From an uncultured Bacteroidota bacterium (GTDB lineage: Bacteria > Bacteroidota > Bacteroidia > Chitinophagales > Chitinophagaceae), in NCBI GenBank assembly GCA_903824665.1, contig CAIJXT010000005.1, positions 1 to 64,000 of the forward strand: 64,000 bases of DNA, given 5' to 3'. The translations under genes and the position numbers were made by a program. Positions 50,842 to 60,510 of this stretch are shown piece by piece. Numbering within the stretch: the stretch's first letter is position 1; every line of letters begins with the position of its first letter. Below the pieces are notes generated by a model, which ran no database searches, was not told where the DNA came from, and saw only the letters and a list, made by a program, of their open reading frames with translations.

Positions 50842-51894
50842 ATGCAACTGAATTTTAACGAAGCGGTGCTTACAATAGTGTCCGGTCATTTTATCGGCAA
50901 TAAGGGAAACGGACAGGAGATAGTTACATCAGACAAACCGTTTTCACTGCCTGCCGACGCGCTCAAGACTGTTAAGGATGCCTTTTTGAGCAAATTCAAT
51001 CTTGAGTCTGATAAATATGCTTTTAGCCATGGGGCTGCACTTACCTTCAATGAGGTGTATAACTTCTGCCTGGAAACACTGGCAGAGGAAAGTACTTTTC
51101 AAAAAAACGCAATCAACATAGCCAAACATCTCTATGAAAACACCACTCACCCAAAAGTGAAACCGGGAGAACTGTATGTCTGCTATTTCACCAATTGTTT
51201 TGCAGATGGGGTGTTTCTTGATGCACTGGGGATATTCAAAACCGAAACGAAGAGCAGTTTTCTGGATCTGGTTGCCAACGGAAAGGAATCGTCGCTGAAA
51301 CTATTGTCGGGGTCTGATGTATCAAAGTTTGACAAAGCCTGCCTTGTATTACCAACCAATGCAGAAAAGGGATTTGATGTGCTGCTTTATGACAGCAATG
51401 GAAACAGGGGAGACGAGGCCCAGTTCTGGCGCGAAGGCTTTCTGGGTGTGGTACCGCAGGCTACAGAATACTACCATACCAACCAGTTTATGGGGCTTGC
51501 CAAAGAGTTTATCACATCCCAGTTGCCTCACGAATATGACATAGAGAAAACAGGACAGATCGACTTACTCAATAAATCTGTAGAATATTTCCGGGCTAAC
51601 GATGCTTTCGACAAAAAGAGGTTTGCTGAAGACGTTTTTGAAGACAAACGGATCATCAAAGCATTCAAAGAGTTTGAAAATAACTATACGGAAATGAATG
51701 AGATTGATGTGCCCGACAATTTTGCAATTTCGATACAAGCAGTAAAAAAGCAGGCGCGTGTTTTCAAGAGTGTATTGAAACTGGATAAAAATTTCCATGT
51801 ATATATCCACGGCGACAAAAGCCTTATAGAGAAAGGATTTGATGAGCGGACCGGCAAGAACTTCTATAAGATCTATTTCGATGAAGAAGCGTAA
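50842..51894 (+). CDS. Nucleoid-associated protein (NdpA/YejK family)
   Basis: A 350-residue cytoplasmic protein of the 37-kDa nucleoid-associated (NdpA/YejK) family, which binds the nucleoid with unclear function. Recognisable features: N-terminal VSGHFIGNKGNGQEIVTSD, FTNCFADGVFLDALGIFKTE, and C-terminal AISIQAVKKQARVFKSVLKLDKNFHVYIHGDKSLIEKGFD. Length fits the family. It stands alone between the divergent queA and a small lipoprotein gene. Confidence 0.9.
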   Translation: MQLNFNEAVLTIVSGHFIGNKGNGQEIVTSDKPFSLPADALKTVKDAFLSKFNLESDKYAFSHGAALTFNEVYNFCLETLAEESTFQKNAINIAKHLYENTTHPKVKPGELYVCYFTNCFADGVFLDALGIFKTETKSSFLDLVANGKESSLKLLSGSDVSKFDKACLVLPTNAEKGFDVLLYDSNGNRGDEAQFWREGFLGVVPQATEYYHTNQFMGLAKEFITSQLPHEYDIEKTGQIDLLNKSVEYFRANDAFDKKRFAEDVFEDKRIIKAFKEFENNYTEMNEIDVPDNFAISIQAVKKQARVFKSVLKLDKNFHVYIHGDKSLIEKGFDERTGKNFYKIYFDEEA

Positions 51895-51991
51895 TTCGTC
51901 AGGGTATAAAGAGGTATATCTCGCTTACACGAAACAACAAACCACCGAAAACTACTGACAACTGCCGGACACTATAATTGAAACTATTGAT

Positions 51992-51999
51992 TAATTTTG
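51992..51999 (+). promoter_or_regulatory. -7 box upstream of the 52047 lipoprotein
   Basis: TAATTTTG matches TAnnTTTG exactly, 47 bases before the ATG at 52047. The -33 region does not match at standard spacing. Confidence 0.4.
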
Positions 52000-52046
52000 C
52001 TGTTTATACCAAATATTGAGGCCGCTATCGGCAACGTATAAGTACC

Positions 52047-52499
52047 ATGCACACAATCACTTACCGGCCCGGCTTTTGCTTACTGTTGTTTACACTTGGG
52101 TTACTACTGACCGTCACGGCGTGTAAAAAAAAGGAGGAAATACCAGATAACTACATAACGGCATCTGTAGGCGCATTCAGGTTTTTTGCATCAGGCAGTA
52201 CGGTCACAACTGAAAAAGGTTTGGCTGGTGCATCTTCGTTGGAAGTAATGGGCGTAATGTCTAATGGTGCTACGCTGAAAATATGGATAAAAAATTATTC
52301 CGGCACACTGGTTACTTTACCCTTGGATAGTGTAAGTGCAAGTGCTTCGTTTCTGCCAGTAACACCCAGCGTAGAGATGGCAGCCGTACATGGGACCTTA
52401 ACCATCAAAAAAGTGACACCGGTACTGGCAGGCACATTCATTTTTACCTGTCCGGATTCATCTGTTGTTGACGGCAACTTCAGTGTACTGCCCCGTTAA
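52047..52499 (+). CDS. Small lipoprotein of unknown function
   Basis: A 150-residue lipoprotein (signal GFCLLLFTLGLLLTVTAC with Cys after TVTA). The mature part is Ser/Thr/Val-rich and beta-like (ASVGAFRFFASGSTVTTEKG, GTLTIKKVTPVLAGTFIFTC), typical of small Bacteroidota surface-lipoprotein domains. No functional family recognised. Convergent with the minus-strand lipoprotein at 52596. Confidence 0.7.
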   Translation: MHTITYRPGFCLLLFTLGLLLTVTACKKKEEIPDNYITASVGAFRFFASGSTVTTEKGLAGASSLEVMGVMSNGATLKIWIKNYSGTLVTLPLDSVSASASFLPVTPSVEMAAVHGTLTIKKVTPVLAGTFIFTCPDSSVVDGNFSVLPR

Positions 52500-52595
52500 C
52501 TGAAGTGGTCACAAGACGAGATTACTTTAAAAATGAAGAAATTTACCGAATGTGCGGAGCATCGTTTATAGCGATAGAACCGCACCCAATAACAA

Positions 52596-53171
52596 CTAAT
52601 CAGCAAAGAAAACATCCTGAAGCAACTTTATAGCAACTGCTTCAGTCAGCCTGCGGTTCCTGAGATTAAAGCTCCTGTAACTGCATTCATTGCATGTACA
52701 GTCTTTAACCCCACACAAAAAATACTGATCAATACCATCCTGACGCACTGTCCAGATCATGTACCGGTTGGCACTATCCTGAACCAACAAACGGGGTGTC
52801 TGCTCCAGCAATTGAACCTGATAGCGACTTTCTATTTCAAAAGATTTTTTCACAAAATCGTATCCGGTTAACCCTCCTTTGGCATAGGGCTGGTTTTTGC
52901 AGGGCGCAATAACCACTGTGAGTGTGGTAGTATCATCACGGTAATAATATTGTTGCTGACTGCTCTTATTGTACTTACCGGGCATCCATTTGCCGGGCAG
53001 CGTCACAGCACCCCATGGGGCAACGGTATAGACTGTTTTATTGGCGCTATCATTGTATGTCCCGGCTGCAGGGCTGGAGGGAGCCATTTTGTGGAAGCAA
53101 CCAGTAAGGGTACCGATTGTGATTACTGCCACAAGAAAAAAGGATAATGCAGTATATTTTTGGGTTTTCAT
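52596..53171 (-). CDS. Lipoprotein of unknown function downstream of the CPA2 antiporter
   Basis: A 191-residue lipoprotein (signal SFFLVAVITIGTLTGC). The mature part contains VYTVAPWGAVTLPGKWMPGKYN, a central beta-rich region and three closely spaced Cys residues (CGVKDCTCNEC), an arrangement that could bind metal or form disulfides. Its start lies 8 bases downstream of the antiporter stop, so the genes are cotranscribed. No recognised family; a role together with ion transport is only inferred. Confidence 0.7.
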   Translation of the reverse strand: MKTQKYTALSFFLVAVITIGTLTGCFHKMAPSSPAAGTYNDSANKTVYTVAPWGAVTLPGKWMPGKYNKSSQQQYYYRDDTTTLTVVIAPCKNQPYAKGGLTGYDFVKKSFEIESRYQVQLLEQTPRLLVQDSANRYMIWTVRQDGIDQYFLCGVKDCTCNECSYRSFNLRNRRLTEAVAIKLLQDVFFAD

Positions 53172-53179
53172 AAGGTTGT

Positions 53180-55462
53180 TTATTTTTCAATTACTATGTC
53201 AGCGGCAATCGAGGGCAATTCTTCCGTTTTTTTCGACATACCTTTTTCAAGTACTTTGATTCTTCTGGTATTACCCACGATCCATAACAGATCCCCTGGC
53301 AGTAAAATTACCGAAGATTCGGGATTAAGTATGCGTTCCCCTTTTCTTTCTATCCCTACAATCAACCCCTTGGTGCGTTCTCTGATCTCTGATTCCTTAA
53401 TACTCTTCCCCGCAAGTGCAGACCGCGGCAGCACCTCTATTCGCTGCAGTGTCAGCTCATCTTCGGGAAGGATATTTTTGGTTCTGACAGGGCTATGCAA
53501 TTCCAGGTAATTTTTGAAAGCCCCAACCTGATCATCTGTGCCAATAACGTACAAGGTATCTTCCGGATACATACGTTCCTGCCTGTCGGGCGCCTGAATA
53601 GTGAATGCACCACGTCTGATCATGGCAACATTTACACCGTATTTTTCGCGAAGTTTTAGCTCCATGAGCGTCCGCCCAATACCCTTAAAGTCAGGAGAAA
53701 GCCGGAAACTGGTTATGTGCGCGTCCCATGGCGTCAGATGCTCCCCGCTTTCCCTTCTGTCCAGTAATTCTTTCTCATGAAGATTTGACATAAACCGACG
53801 TTCGAGCCAGGTATGCACACGCTGCAGGTTGCGGTAATTGAACAATAAAATGATCAGCGAAATGGCCAGTAGTATAAGCGCCCATGTGTATGAAACGATA
53901 TTATGCACCAAAAAACCCATGACCACAAATGCGATAACCAACCTTAACACCTGCAAAACGATCAGCGGCCCCCGGAAATACCTTGTCTCCCAAAGTTTAG
54001 ATGCTACTCCGGGCGATATTTTACGAATTGCCATAGCCCAAAGAAATGGCGCCGCCAACGCTATAGACACTATCGCTGTAACGAGACGAATGATTAGTGT
54101 ATTTTCACGATTGCTAATAGCTGGCAACACAATATTGGATACAACCAATACTATACCTACAACAACTATAGTATGGATTATGGTTTGCATAAGGTATGCG
54201 GTAAGGTACTTATTCCAATCGCTTGTCGTCTTCACTTTCTGCCCCTCATGGCTGTAGGTATCTATAGCCTTTATCCAGTTTTCCGGCAAGCGTTCGTTCA
54301 GCAGGTTAAAAAATGGTGTTGACAGCCTGATCATATAAGGCGTTGTAAACGTGGTTATAGCCGATACTGCAACAGCTATTGGATATAGAAAGCCACTGGT
54401 GAGTTTAAGGCTAAGCCCCATAGCAGCGATGATAAACGAAAACTCACCAATCTGAGACAGACTCATACCTGCCTGAACAGATGTTTTAAGCGGTTGCCGC
54501 GACAAGAGTGCGCCAGCCATTGAGGTGAGTGGTTGCCCAATGAGCACAACACCAACAATGACCAGTATCTGCCGCCAGTACTGTGGAATCACCGCCGGAT
54601 CTATAAGCATACCAACCGATACAAAGAAAACGGCTCCAAACATCTCTTTGATAGGCATTGTAAGCCTGTCAATTTTGGCACCTGCTGGCGTTTCGGCAAG
54701 TATTGACCCCATAATAAATGCGCCCAACGCCGGCGAAAATCCCGCACCTGATGCCAGAATAACCATGAGAAAGCACAAAGCCAGTGAAGTGATGAGGAGC
54801 ATTTCATTGTTCATGAATTTACCTGCTTTTCTCAAAAGCGTAGGCAGGAAAAATATACCAGATACAAACCACAAAACAAGAAAAAACACCAGTTTACCCA
54901 CCGGAAAAAGCAAAGCAGTCCCCGACAAATTGCTGCTGACAGCCAGAGTGGGCAACAAAACCAGCAGCAATATGGCTACAAGGTCCTGAACCACCAACAC
55001 GCCAAAAACAAGCCCGGCAAATTTCTTTTCCTTTACCCCGAGCTCCTCAAACGCCCTGATAATGATGGTGGTGGAAGAAATAGATAACATAGCGCCGAGG
55101 AAAACACAATCGGCTGCAGCCCAGCCCAGTGCTTTGCCGATACCGAAACCCAAAAGTAACATAACAGCAACCTCCGTTATGGCTGTTATAGAAGCAGCCC
55201 CCCCAACCCTGATCAGTTTCTTAAAGCTGAACTCAAGGCCCAGGCAAAACAATAATACGATAACACCTATCTGCGCCCAAACCTCTACGCTTGCGGTATC
55301 CGCAACGCTGGGAAACAATGGAAAATGGGGACCAACCATAATGCCGGCTATTATATAACCAAGCACTGTAGGCTGTTTGAGCAGCTTGAACACCAATGTC
55401 ACTACTGCGGCAGCACCCATCACCAACCCGAGGTCCGATATAAGTGGCGGTAGATTTGTCAT
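53180..55462 (-). CDS. CPA2-type cation:proton antiporter with TrkA_C domains
   Basis: A 760-residue inner-membrane antiporter of the KefB/KefC-like CPA2 group that would exchange K+ or Na+ for protons. The first ~390 residues hold about 12 membrane helices with YIIAGIMVGPHFPLFPSV, FCLGLEFSFKKL, FAGLVFGVLVVQDLVAILLLVLLP and GAFIMGSILAETPAG. A further membrane region (about 430-540) is followed by two TrkA_C domains (about 590-655, GRTLMELKLREKYGVNVAMIRRG; about 680-745, LAGKSIKESEIRERTKGLIVGIER). No TrkA_N NAD-binding domain is present. I start at the ATG at 55462; TTG 55468 is the alternative. Upstream is a -7-like TATCTTTA at 55517-55524. Confidence 0.88.
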   Translation of the reverse strand: MTNLPPLISDLGLVMGAAAVVTLVFKLLKQPTVLGYIIAGIMVGPHFPLFPSVADTASVEVWAQIGVIVLLFCLGLEFSFKKLIRVGGAASITAITEVAVMLLLGFGIGKALGWAAADCVFLGAMLSISSTTIIIRAFEELGVKEKKFAGLVFGVLVVQDLVAILLLVLLPTLAVSSNLSGTALLFPVGKLVFFLVLWFVSGIFFLPTLLRKAGKFMNNEMLLITSLALCFLMVILASGAGFSPALGAFIMGSILAETPAGAKIDRLTMPIKEMFGAVFFVSVGMLIDPAVIPQYWRQILVIVGVVLIGQPLTSMAGALLSRQPLKTSVQAGMSLSQIGEFSFIIAAMGLSLKLTSGFLYPIAVAVSAITTFTTPYMIRLSTPFFNLLNERLPENWIKAIDTYSHEGQKVKTTSDWNKYLTAYLMQTIIHTIVVVGIVLVVSNIVLPAISNRENTLIIRLVTAIVSIALAAPFLWAMAIRKISPGVASKLWETRYFRGPLIVLQVLRLVIAFVVMGFLVHNIVSYTWALILLAISLIILLFNYRNLQRVHTWLERRFMSNLHEKELLDRRESGEHLTPWDAHITSFRLSPDFKGIGRTLMELKLREKYGVNVAMIRRGAFTIQAPDRQERMYPEDTLYVIGTDDQVGAFKNYLELHSPVRTKNILPEDELTLQRIEVLPRSALAGKSIKESEIRERTKGLIVGIERKGERILNPESSVILLPGDLLWIVGNTRRIKVLEKGMSKKTEELPSIAADIVIEK

Positions 55463-55670
55463 TGGCAATGTAGTTGTAGGTCATATAGCGGCAACAAGCG
55501 TTATTGCAGCATAGGTTAAAGATAGCGAATCAGTCCTAAGATAAAACAATCCTGCAATTGCCGGCATAAGCAGATTGCTTTCGATGAATTTTTGGCATAA
55601 CGTTTGCACTTGATCATTGTTATATTACAGTAAAAAATGAGGACTGTGTTATATTTTTTATAAATTTCCA

Positions 55671-55678
55671 TATCTTTG
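55671..55678 (+). promoter_or_regulatory. -7 box of the metalloprotease promoter
   Basis: TATCTTTG matches TAnnTTTG exactly; the ATG at 55710 is 31 bases downstream. A weak TGTG at 55645-55648 could serve as -33 with 22-base spacing. Confidence 0.5.
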
Positions 55679-55709
55679 ATAATCTGCTAATGCTAAACCA
55701 CTTATAACA

Positions 55710-58028
55710 ATGTTGAAAAAAATTCTGCTGAAAGGTATTGCTGCTGCATTGCTGCTGCAGGCCACTCCAGTGATTGCAAAAGAGAGTACCGCTGTTGAAG
55801 CATTTATTTACCGTGTAAAAGAAACCAATACTTTTCGTACAGTAAGTGACATCTGGGTTGCCGATAACAACTTCGACAAAACAGAATTGCTCAAAAATGT
55901 AGAAAAAGCGCAGCCTTTATCTATTGATTACATGCGCCTTGCAATGTTTATGAAAGAAAAAAGCACTGCAATAAATCTGGTGCTGCCCGGTGAAGATGGA
56001 ACAACTTTTACCGTTGAACTGGCGCGATACGATATGCTTGCCAACGACTTCAAGGTACAGGAAATGGGAGAAAACAATGTTGAAAAACCAGCTGCTTACA
56101 CACCTGGTTTGTATTACCGTGGTGTAGTGAAGGGAATTGAAGGTTCAGTAGCTTCATTTTCTTTCTTCAACAACGAGGTTTATGGGTTCTTTTCTATCCC
56201 CGGAATTGGAAACTACGTTGTTACACCGAATACTATGGTTGGGAAATCTTATGATTACAACCCGCATTACCTCCTCTACAACGATGGCGACCTGAAAATA
56301 AAAGACAGGGCTCCATTGTGCCATACAGACGAGCTGCCGTTTCGCGAGGTATCAAGACCCGCCAACAAAACCACTACCACGCTCAACAACAAATCATACA
56401 ATAGCTGCAAAGAAATCCGTTTCTTTTTCAACGCTGATTATTCGATGTATGTAAAGAAAGGATCTAGCACAACGAACAGCACCAATTACATCACATCATT
56501 GTTCAACAATATCAGTACGTTGTATAAAAACGAAGGTATAATGATCATTCTTGGTTATGTGCAGGTAAACACTGCCACTGATGCCTACCAGTCATTGGCG
56601 CTGAGTTCGGGCAGGTGGCTGAGAAAATTTGGTGGTGTGACACAAAATGTAATGCATGGCTGTGACCTGGCAATGCTGCTTACTACCAAGGGTGGCAGCA
56701 TGGGTGGTGTTGCCTGGCTGGGCGTATTGTGTGATTCATGGCATCCATGGGACTCATCAGGTCCATATGCATTCTGTAATATTGACAATAACGCTACCCT
56801 AACCACTACGGCATTTCCTACTTACAGCTGGGATGTATCTGCAACTACACACGAAATGGGCCACAATCTGGGCTCCCCACACACACATGCCTGTTGCTGG
56901 AATCCACCAGCCCGCAACACTGCTATCGATGGCTGTGCAACCATAGAGGGCAGTTGCCCGGACCCGGGAAATCCAACCAGTGCTGTAAAAGGAACGATTA
57001 TGAGCTATTGCCACTTGTTGTCAGTTGGTGTTAGTTTCAGCAATGGTTTCGGGCCGCAACCAGGTGATACGATGAGGTATACTGTCAGGACCTCTGGTGG
57101 CGGCTGTGGCAATCTCTACAACCCCAATGCCCCCCTTGCTTTGGCGAACAGAACATTATCAGCAAACAAGGAATGTACAGACCTCACAACGGGTATTACC
57201 TACTATTTCAAGGATAATAACACTGCAAGCCATACAGATGATACATTGGTAATGATGCTCCGCAAAAACGGCAACAACATCGGCGACCTCAATAACACCG
57301 CCTTCTCTGTAAAGACCACGACACTTACCGGATATGCAGGTGGAACTGGTGTAACGACTACCTTCCCTTCAGGCACGGCTGGTGTAGCCGGTGCTGGCAA
57401 TAATTTTGCTATGCGCAGGTACTGGAGTGTTACTCCGGTTGGCTCTACAGCTATGACTACTCCTGTGGAAGTATTCTTCCCCTTTATGCCTGCTGACACA
57501 ACTGATGTTAACGGCAGCGTACCGGGGGCATCTACACCTATGGCAAACTACAAAGTATTCAAAGTGCATGGCACAATAGATCCGAACCCAGCTAACAACT
57601 TCCCTACAGCTACAGCATCGAACATCTCTGTATATCCTTTCGGTACGTCACTCAGCACCACAAATTGGGTACTGACTCCTACTGGTGGCGGTGGAATCTA
57701 TGCCACGTTCAAGGTGACCAACCTTGCCGGTGGCGGCGGCATGTTCTACCCCAATGGTGTTACCACTATAGGTGATGTAGTTGAAAACTCTGGTATCGAG
57801 ATTTTCCCTAACCCTACTAATACTGACTGGTTTATATCACTGAAAGAGAACAATGGCGCAACCGTAAGCCTCCAGCTATACAGCGCAGACGGGCGTGTAA
57901 CTAAAACACAAACACTCACCGCCGGCACTACAAATACAATAGAAGCAGCCAACCTGCCTGCAGGCATGTATTTTTACCGCATCATCAGCGGTGGCAACGT
58001 ATACACAGGAAACCTGATGAAGAACTAA
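55710..58028 (+). CDS. Secreted reprolysin-like zinc metalloprotease with T9SS sorting domain
   Basis: A 772-residue exported metalloprotease of the M12B/reprolysin-like (metzincin) group. Signal peptide (ends ATPVIA) is followed by a propeptide-like region (about 30-220), then a catalytic domain (about 225-460). The zinc motif is H381-E-x2-H385-x5-H391 in HEMGHNLGSPH and the Met-turn is GTIMSYCH. Two beta-rich domains follow (GITYYFKDNNTASHTDDTLVM). The C-terminus is a type A sorting domain (IEIFPNPTNTDWFISL ... LPAGMYFYRIISGG, about 695-772). It would be secreted or surface attached by the T9SS and degrade proteins outside the cell. It has its own promoter and a bidirectional terminator. 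Confidence 0.93.
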   Translation: MLKKILLKGIAAALLLQATPVIAKESTAVEAFIYRVKETNTFRTVSDIWVADNNFDKTELLKNVEKAQPLSIDYMRLAMFMKEKSTAINLVLPGEDGTTFTVELARYDMLANDFKVQEMGENNVEKPAAYTPGLYYRGVVKGIEGSVASFSFFNNEVYGFFSIPGIGNYVVTPNTMVGKSYDYNPHYLLYNDGDLKIKDRAPLCHTDELPFREVSRPANKTTTTLNNKSYNSCKEIRFFFNADYSMYVKKGSSTTNSTNYITSLFNNISTLYKNEGIMIILGYVQVNTATDAYQSLALSSGRWLRKFGGVTQNVMHGCDLAMLLTTKGGSMGGVAWLGVLCDSWHPWDSSGPYAFCNIDNNATLTTTAFPTYSWDVSATTHEMGHNLGSPHTHACCWNPPARNTAIDGCATIEGSCPDPGNPTSAVKGTIMSYCHLLSVGVSFSNGFGPQPGDTMRYTVRTSGGGCGNLYNPNAPLALANRTLSANKECTDLTTGITYYFKDNNTASHTDDTLVMMLRKNGNNIGDLNNTAFSVKTTTLTGYAGGTGVTTTFPSGTAGVAGAGNNFAMRRYWSVTPVGSTAMTTPVEVFFPFMPADTTDVNGSVPGASTPMANYKVFKVHGTIDPNPANNFPTATASNISVYPFGTSLSTTNWVLTPTGGGGIYATFKVTNLAGGGGMFYPNGVTTIGDVVENSGIEIFPNPTNTDWFISLKENNGATVSLQLYSADGRVTKTQTLTAGTTNTIEAANLPAGMYFYRIISGGNVYTGNLMKN

Positions 58029-58041
58029 ATTCAGGTTTTAC

Positions 58042-58089
58042 ACAATAAAAAAATGGAGGTACCGGTTGGTAACTCCATTTTTTTATTGT
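58042..58089. terminator. Bidirectional terminator
   Basis: A 20-bp stem with one mismatch (58044-58063 with 58068-58087, loop GGTT) whose outer part is A-rich on the left and T-rich on the right, so it terminates both the protease (plus) and hldD (minus) transcripts. Confidence 0.85.
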
Positions 58090-58168
58090 TGTATGTCGAA
58101 AATCGTTTAAAAATTCGGCCCTGTTATTGCAGTTGCATACAGCTATCCTTGTTTGAAGCAAATACTGA

Positions 58169-59152
58169 TCAGTAATAGTTTTTCCCCAGCAGGTATTTTT
58201 TTACATAGTCAGCTACACCCTCTTCAAGGCTGGTAAAGGGTGTTTTATATCCTGCCGCGCTTACTTTGGCCATATTTGCTTCCGTGAAATACTGGTACTT
58301 ATCGCGGATGTCTAGCGGAGTGTCGATATAGACAATATGCTCGGGTTTACTTACAGCCGCAAATACTGCACGCACCAGATCATTGAAAGTGCGTGCAATG
58401 CCTGTGCCTGAATTATAAAGGCCAGAGGCTGGCTGATGATCCATCAACCATGTACAAAGCTGTACAACGTCTTTAACGTAAATAAAATCGCGAATCTGTT
58501 CACCATCCCTATAATCCGCATTGTGCGACCGGAACAGCTTAACCAAACCTGTTTCACTGATGCTGCGAAAGGCATGAAAAATCACTGAAGCCATACGTCC
58601 TTTATGGTACTCATTTGGTCCATAAACATTAAAGAACTTCAGTCCTGCCCAAAAGGGAGGCTGTAGTGTCTGTTGCAATGCCCATTTGTCGAACTCATTT
58701 TTTGAAACCCCGTATGGATTGAGTGGCTGGAGTTTTGAAACAATGTCATGATCATCCATATACCCTAATTCACCATTGCCATAGGTGGCTGCCGACGACG
58801 CATATACAAGCGGAATGGCTCGCTCAGTGCACAGCTGCCATATTTTTATAGAATAGTCGAGGTTCCACTTTCTGTGCACCTCGTAATCCATTTCCGTTGT
58901 GTCGGTACGAGCCCCCAGATGGAATACACACTTTATTGCCGGATTTGTTTCAGCACACCACATAAAAAAATCCTCGCGCTGTACTTTCGCGAGGAACTTT
59001 TTGTGTTCCAGATTTTCTTGCTTTGCAACAACGGTAAAGTCATCAACAAGTACCAGATTCCCAAAACCTTTGCTGTTGAGGTAGCCTACAAGGTAGCTAC
59101 CGATAAATCCGGCAGCACCGGTTACCACAATTACGTCATTTTGCGAGATCAT
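58169..59152 (-). CDS. hldD: ADP-L-glycero-D-manno-heptose 6-epimerase
   Basis: Converts ADP-D-glycero-heptose to the L-glycero form needed for LPS core. It is an extended short-chain dehydrogenase of 327 residues. The NAD motif is GAAGFIGSYL (about 12-21); the catalytic triad is in YASSAATYG and YGVSK (Tyr-x3-Lys); heptose-specific VFHLGARTDTTEMD and FFNVYGPNEYHKGRMASV are seen. It starts 8 bases after a small His-rich membrane protein gene with which it shares a promoter. Other heptose genes (hldE, gmhA/B) are not in the window. Confidence 0.95.
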   Translation of the reverse strand: MISQNDVIVVTGAAGFIGSYLVGYLNSKGFGNLVLVDDFTVVAKQENLEHKKFLAKVQREDFFMWCAETNPAIKCVFHLGARTDTTEMDYEVHRKWNLDYSIKIWQLCTERAIPLVYASSAATYGNGELGYMDDHDIVSKLQPLNPYGVSKNEFDKWALQQTLQPPFWAGLKFFNVYGPNEYHKGRMASVIFHAFRSISETGLVKLFRSHNADYRDGEQIRDFIYVKDVVQLCTWLMDHQPASGLYNSGTGIARTFNDLVRAVFAAVSKPEHIVYIDTPLDIRDKYQYFTEANMAKVSAAGYKTPFTSLEEGVADYVKKYLLGKNYY

Positions 59153-59160
59153 CCGGAATC

Positions 59161-59475
59161 TTAGTGGCCTGCTTCTTCTTTGTGTTGTTCAGCTTTAGGC
59201 GCTTCCTCTGCATGCGCCTCAGTGCCATGTGCCTCAGGTGCATGTGCCTCACCAGCTGGCGCGGCATGATCTGCTGCTGCCTTATGATCGGCGTGAGCAG
59301 GTGCACCATGTGCGTCATGACCACCATGACCAGCTGCTGCAGGAGCACTTTCGGCCTGTACAAAATTGAGTGCTGCTATGAACAGTCCCACAAGAATTAC
59401 TACCAACCAGAAAGAGTTCTTGAAGGAAATAATTGTCTTGTTCTCGGTGCTATGTGCGTGATGTGTATCGCTCAT
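59161..59475 (-). CDS. Single-pass membrane protein with His/Ala/Glu-rich tail
   Basis: A 104-residue protein with one membrane helix (SFWLVVILVGLFIAALNFVQA, about 21-41) and a C-terminal tail of about 60 residues made almost only of Ala, His, Glu, Gly, Pro and Lys (GHGGHDAHGAPAHADHKAAA). About 20 histidines make the tail a possible Zn/Cu/Ni buffer, or a pH-sensitive polymer. The N-terminus is also His-containing (SDTHHAHST). It is the first gene of an operon with hldD, 8 bases apart, with a well-placed promoter. No family recognised. Confidence 0.78.
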   Translation of the reverse strand: MSDTHHAHSTENKTIISFKNSFWLVVILVGLFIAALNFVQAESAPAAAGHGGHDAHGAPAHADHKAAADHAAPAGEAHAPEAHGTEAHAEEAPKAEQHKEEAGH

Positions 59476-59497
59476 TATCAGTGTTTTTTATAGAGAG

Positions 59498-59529
59498 CAA
59501 ATGTAAACTTTTGAACTGTAATGTGCAAA
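59498..59529 (-). promoter_or_regulatory. Promoter of the His-rich protein-hldD operon
   Basis: On the minus strand TTTG (59529-59526) is followed after 20 bases by TACATTTG (59505-59498). The predicted start of transcription is about 16 bases before the ATG at 59475. Confidence 0.7.
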
Positions 59530-59585
59530 CACAAAACCAGAACAATGCTGCTAACCATCAGGAATGTTTTTATTTTTGCCTCCGG

Positions 59586-60308
59586 ATGACGAAAAGCAAA
59601 AAAGGCCGCAAACATATAGGCCGTCTGTTTCTAAAGGTTGTATTGGTGTTGTTTGCCTCTTCCACAATATATCTGGTATTGTGCCGGTGGATAATGCCAC
59701 CCCTGACGCTGACCCAAGTAGGTGCACTGCTGGGCGGCTATGGCCTGAAACGGGACTATGTAGGCGCCGACGAGATATCTCCTTACGCCAAGCTTGCAGC
59801 AATTGCCAGCGAGGATCAGCTGTTTCCAGAACACCACGGTTTTGATTGGAAAGCAATAGACAAAAGCGTAAATGGCAATACAAAACGCAAAAAGAAAAGC
59901 AGGGTACGAGGCGGCGGTGCAAGCACAATAAGCCAGCAAGTCGCAAAAAACGTATTTCTTTGGCAGGGCAGTGGCTGGGGAAGGTATGTACGTAAGATCC
60001 CTGAATTCTATTTTACCCAGCTTATAGAGTGGACATGGGGTAAAAAGCGGATAATGGAAGTGTACCTGAACGTTATTGAAATGGGACCCGGCGTTTTTGG
60101 TATTGAAGCCGCAGCTCAGCAGTACTTTCACAAATCTGCCAGAAACCTCTCCCAGAGTGAGGCTGCAATGATTATTGCATGCCTGCCCAATCCAAAAAAA
60201 TTCACGGTAAAGCCGCTAAGCCGGCGTGTACAGTGGCGCTACCCACATATCATGACCCAAATGAACCATCTCAGAGGAGATGACGACATTGAGGACCTGC
60301 TCCGTTAA
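59586..60308 (+). CDS. mtgA: Monofunctional peptidoglycan transglycosylase
   Basis: Polymerises lipid II into glycan strands of peptidoglycan at the inner membrane (GT51 family). A 240-residue protein starting at the ATG at 59586 (MTKSKKGRKHIGRL), with one N-terminal membrane anchor (about 13-33). Catalytic Glu76 lies in AIASEDQLFPEHHGFDW. Other motifs: GGASTISQQVAKNVFLW, WGKKRIMEVYLNVIEMGPGVFGIEAAAQ and LSQSEAAMIIACLPNP. The longer frame from 59433 overlaps the minus-strand His-rich gene and lacks a plausible start. Monocistronic. Confidence 0.93.
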   Translation: MTKSKKGRKHIGRLFLKVVLVLFASSTIYLVLCRWIMPPLTLTQVGALLGGYGLKRDYVGADEISPYAKLAAIASEDQLFPEHHGFDWKAIDKSVNGNTKRKKKSRVRGGGASTISQQVAKNVFLWQGSGWGRYVRKIPEFYFTQLIEWTWGKKRIMEVYLNVIEMGPGVFGIEAAAQQYFHKSARNLSQSEAAMIIACLPNPKKFTVKPLSRRVQWRYPHIMTQMNHLRGDDDIEDLLR

Positions 60309-60347
60309 TTCTGGATACTCCAAACCAGAGGCACGACTACCACCACG

Positions 60348-60369
60348 CCAATAACAATCCAATAACAAT
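60348..60369. repeat. Two tandem copies of an 11-base unit
   Basis: CCAATAACAAT occurs twice in direct succession in the 251-base gap after mtgA. No function suggested; the rest of that gap contains only the promoter at 60511-60541. Confidence 0.4.
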
Positions 60370-60510
60370 CAAAGGCATTTGCCGGTAGTTTGGCAAGCCC
60401 AAAAAAGTGTTTCAGACATTTTTTGTCGCGCTGGTTGCCGAATATCCAAAAACGCAATAAATTGTATTTCAACATTTTACGCAGATTAATAATTAATATT
60501 GATTGTTTAC

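Noticed and set aside
52477..52506. 8-bp inverted repeat over the stop of the 52047 lipoprotein gene
   Set aside because: Short stem, 14-base loop and no T-run; not convincing as a terminator.
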